Shown here in pieces: positions 62,203 to 64,000 of a stretch of DNA of 64,000 nt; position 1 is the first letter of the stretch; each line of letters begins with the position of its first letter. Position numbers and translations under genes: made by a program. The DNA lies in NCBI GenBank assembly GCA_013348845.1, contig CP054675.1, forward strand, positions 434,001 to 498,000, in the 5' to 3' direction. A model generated the notes under the pieces. The model made no database searches. It saw only the letters and a list, made by a program, of their open reading frames with translations, and was not told where the DNA came from. The DNA comes from Candidatus Tepidiaquacella proteinivora (GTDB taxonomy: Bacteria > Bacteroidota > Ignavibacteria > Tepidaquicellales > Tepidaquicellaceae).

Positions 62203-64000
62203 ATGAGTAAATTTGAATTTCACGACAAGTTCATTGACCGCCACATTGGTCCCGGAGAAGCAGAAATTAACGAAATGTTAAAAACGGTTGGAGTAAGTTC
62301 TCTTGATGAATTGATTGAACAAACAATTCCAAAGGAGATAAGATTAGATAATAAACTGGAATTACCAGAAGCTTTAAGCGAATTTGAGTATCTGGAAAAA
62401 ATAAAAGAAATTGCTTCTAAAAATAAAATTTTTAAGTCTTATCAAGGACTTGGATATTATCCTACGATATTACCTAAAGCAATTCAAAGGAATATATTGG
62501 AAAATCCCGGCTGGTATACACAATACACACCATATCAGGCGGAAATATCACAGGGTAGGTTGGAAGCATTAATCAACTTTCAAACAATGATTATAGACCT
62601 TACCGGACTTCCAATAGCAAATGCTTCGCTTTTAGATGAAGGAACAGCAGCAGCTGAAGCAATGATTATGTGTTACAATACACGAAAAAATAAAAATGCA
62701 AAAAAGTTTTTTGTATCCGAAAAATGTTTTCCACAAACTATTGATGTTATTCTAACCAGGGCAGAACCTTTAAACATAATTGTAGATATTGGTGATGTAG
62801 ATAAAATTGCTTTAAATGAAGAGTATTTTGCAATCATTGTTCAATATCCGAATTCAGATGGAGAAGTTCCTGATTATAGAGAATTATTTGAAAATGCTCA
62901 CAGTAAAGGTTTATATACTATTACAATTGCAGATATAATGTCTCTTGTTTTATTAACACCTCCGGGTGAATTTGGTTCTGATGTTGCAATTGGAAGTACA
63001 CAAAGGTTTGGAGTTCCAATGATGTTTGGAGGACCACATGCGGCATATTTTTCAGCTAAAGAAGAATTTAAAAGATTTTTACCCGGCAGAATAATAGGTG
63101 TTTCTATAGATAAATTTAATAATATTGCCTATAGAATGGCTTTACAAACAAGAGAGCAACATATAAAAAGAGAGAAAGCAACAAGTAATATTTGTACTTC
63201 ACAGGTCTTATTAGCTATAATATCTGCAATGTATGCAATATATCATGGACCATGCGGATTAAGGGCTATTGCTGAAAGAATTCATAAACTTACGGTAATT
63301 TTAAATAACAGATTATCAAAATTTGAATTTAAACAATTAAATAAAATATTTTTTGATACTTTGGCATTTGAATTTGAAGATAAAAGTATTATAGAAAAAA
63401 TCAGAAAACGGGCAGAAGAAAAGAGAGTAAATTTTAGATATAATGATAATAAAATTGGTATTAGTCTTAATGAACAAACAAGATTATGTGATATTAATGA
63501 GATTATAGAAATCTTCACAGGAGAAAAATTCAGAGATAGTCTTGAAGAAGAATATCTCAGGTCTTCAAGCGAATATCCGGAAACATATAAAAGAAAATCA
63601 GCATTTCTGACTCATCCTGTTTTCAATAGATATTATTCTGAAATGGAATTTATGCGATATGTCAAATCACTTGAAAATAAAGATTTATCTTTAACCGGCT
63701 CGATGATCCCGCTTGGTTCATGTACAATGAAATTAAATGCAGCAGTTGAGATGGTTGCTGTTACTTATCCTGAGTTTACAGAAATTCATCCATTTGCCTC
63801 TGAGGACCAGGTAAAAGGTTATAAACAATTAATTACCGAACTTGGTGAATATTTATGCAAAATTACAGGTTTCGCTGGTATCACTTTTCAACCAAATTCA
63901 GGAGCTCAGGGAGAATATACAGGACTTATGATAATTAGAAAATATCATATTTCAAGAGGGGAAGGAAACAGAAATATTGTTCTAATTCCACATTCCGCTC
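62203..64000 (+). CDS. gcvP: glycine dehydrogenase (decarboxylating), N-terminal part
   Basis: An open frame from ATG 62203 to the window edge, about 599 residues, of the P-protein of the glycine cleavage system. Landmarks are FIDRHIGPGEAEINEML at the start, YQGLGYYPTILPKAIQRN, YTPYQAEISQGRLEALINFQTM, LLDEGTAAAEAM, RFGVPMMFGGPHAAYF, and later SMIPLGSCTMKLNAA with FQPNSGAQGEYTGL. The second half, where the PLP-binding Lys should lie, is outside. It is the single-chain form, since the frame passes through the boundary where gcvPA and gcvPB split. No glycine riboswitch is recognisable in the 139-base divergent gap upstream. Confidence 0.96.
   Translation, partial: MSKFEFHDKFIDRHIGPGEAEINEMLKTVGVSSLDELIEQTIPKEIRLDNKLELPEALSEFEYLEKIKEIASKNKIFKSYQGLGYYPTILPKAIQRNILENPGWYTQYTPYQAEISQGRLEALINFQTMIIDLTGLPIANASLLDEGTAAAEAMIMCYNTRKNKNAKKFFVSEKCFPQTIDVILTRAEPLNIIVDIGDVDKIALNEEYFAIIVQYPNSDGEVPDYRELFENAHSKGLYTITIADIMSLVLLTPPGEFGSDVAIGSTQRFGVPMMFGGPHAAYFSAKEEFKRFLPGRIIGVSIDKFNNIAYRMALQTREQHIKREKATSNICTSQVLLAIISAMYAIYHGPCGLRAIAERIHKLTVILNNRLSKFEFKQLNKIFFDTLAFEFEDKSIIEKIRKRAEEKRVNFRYNDNKIGISLNEQTRLCDINEIIEIFTGEKFRDSLEEEYLRSSSEYPETYKRKSAFLTHPVFNRYYSEMEFMRYVKSLENKDLSLTGSMIPLGSCTMKLNAAVEMVAVTYPEFTEIHPFASEDQVKGYKQLITELGEYLCKITGFAGITFQPNSGAQGEYTGLMIIRKYHISRGEGNRNIVLIPHSA

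Noticed and set aside
63282-63518. A minus-strand open frame opposite gcvP
   Set aside because: It is antisense to conserved gcvP coding sequence and shows no recognisable domain.

Overview
The window is a gene-dense, strongly AT-rich bacterial chromosome segment. It most likely comes from the Ignavibacteria side of the Bacteroidota/Chlorobiota (FCB) group. Two large secreted proteins (4416-6755 and 46057-47919) end in the type IX secretion sorting domain with the NYPNPFN signature. A PorV-type outer-membrane protein, a TonB-dependent receptor end and TonB itself fit a Gram-negative FCB cell. The placement is inferred from gene content; no 16S gene is present.

Layout. 1-6755 (+): end of a TonB-dependent receptor, a PorV/PorQ-like protein, an NHL-repeat lipoprotein, a large polytopic membrane protein and a secreted phospholipase-D-fold protein. 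6809-12069 (+): NtrC-type sigma-54 regulator with an Hpt protein, aspS, ahcY and tRNA-Thr(CGT). 12142-16113 (+): an octaheme tetrathionate-reductase-family cytochrome, a membrane cytochrome b and two YeeE/YedE thiosulfate-type transporters, the second fused to a rhodanese domain. This looks like a sulfur-oxyanion respiration and uptake module and is the most interesting locus here. 16358-17496 (-): two NifX-like proteins around a UPF0251 (DUF134) regulator. 17640-19379 (-): Fur/PerR-like regulator, ferritin-like protein and peroxiredoxin, closed by a clear terminator. 19592-20620 (+): ArsR, arsenate reductase and a small thioredoxin.

20927-33218 is a long leftward block: FabH-like ketosynthase, lepB, lepA, Hc1-like histone, SdhD and SdhC membrane anchors, TerC, two SDR enzymes (one FabG), a DUF3109 protein, fabD, then pyrB, argF and carbamate kinase. 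33486-42068: an M48 protease lipoprotein, an MBL hydrolase, smpB, tyrS, pyruvoyl arginine decarboxylase, bshC (bacillithiol), a GT9 glycosyltransferase and an RlmI-like methyltransferase. 42070-44768: pstCAB, preceded by an 11-bp-period direct repeat resembling a Pho box. pstC has no ATG, GTG or TTG where its N-terminus should begin.

44926-49411: an odd SGNH-like lipoprotein, a T9SS cargo protein, a GDSL hydrolase and an F420/NADP-reductase-like protein. 49748-56399 (+): L,D-transpeptidase, TonB, a small membrane protein, a PstS-like lipoprotein, a TPR protein, an M20 dipeptidase and a DUF3098-like protein. 56407-56757: tmRNA. 56764-62063 (-): yidC, yidD, rnpA, rpmH, lgt, a hypothetical gene and hisS. 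62203-64000 (+): gcvP, cut by the window end.

Most genes are housekeeping. Those that form plausible functional units are the sulfur-redox module, the peroxide/iron operon, the arsenic operon, the carbamoyl-phosphate cluster, pstCAB with its candidate Pho box, and the TonB/PstS-like/TPR cluster. I saw no CRISPR array, insertion sequence or prophage.
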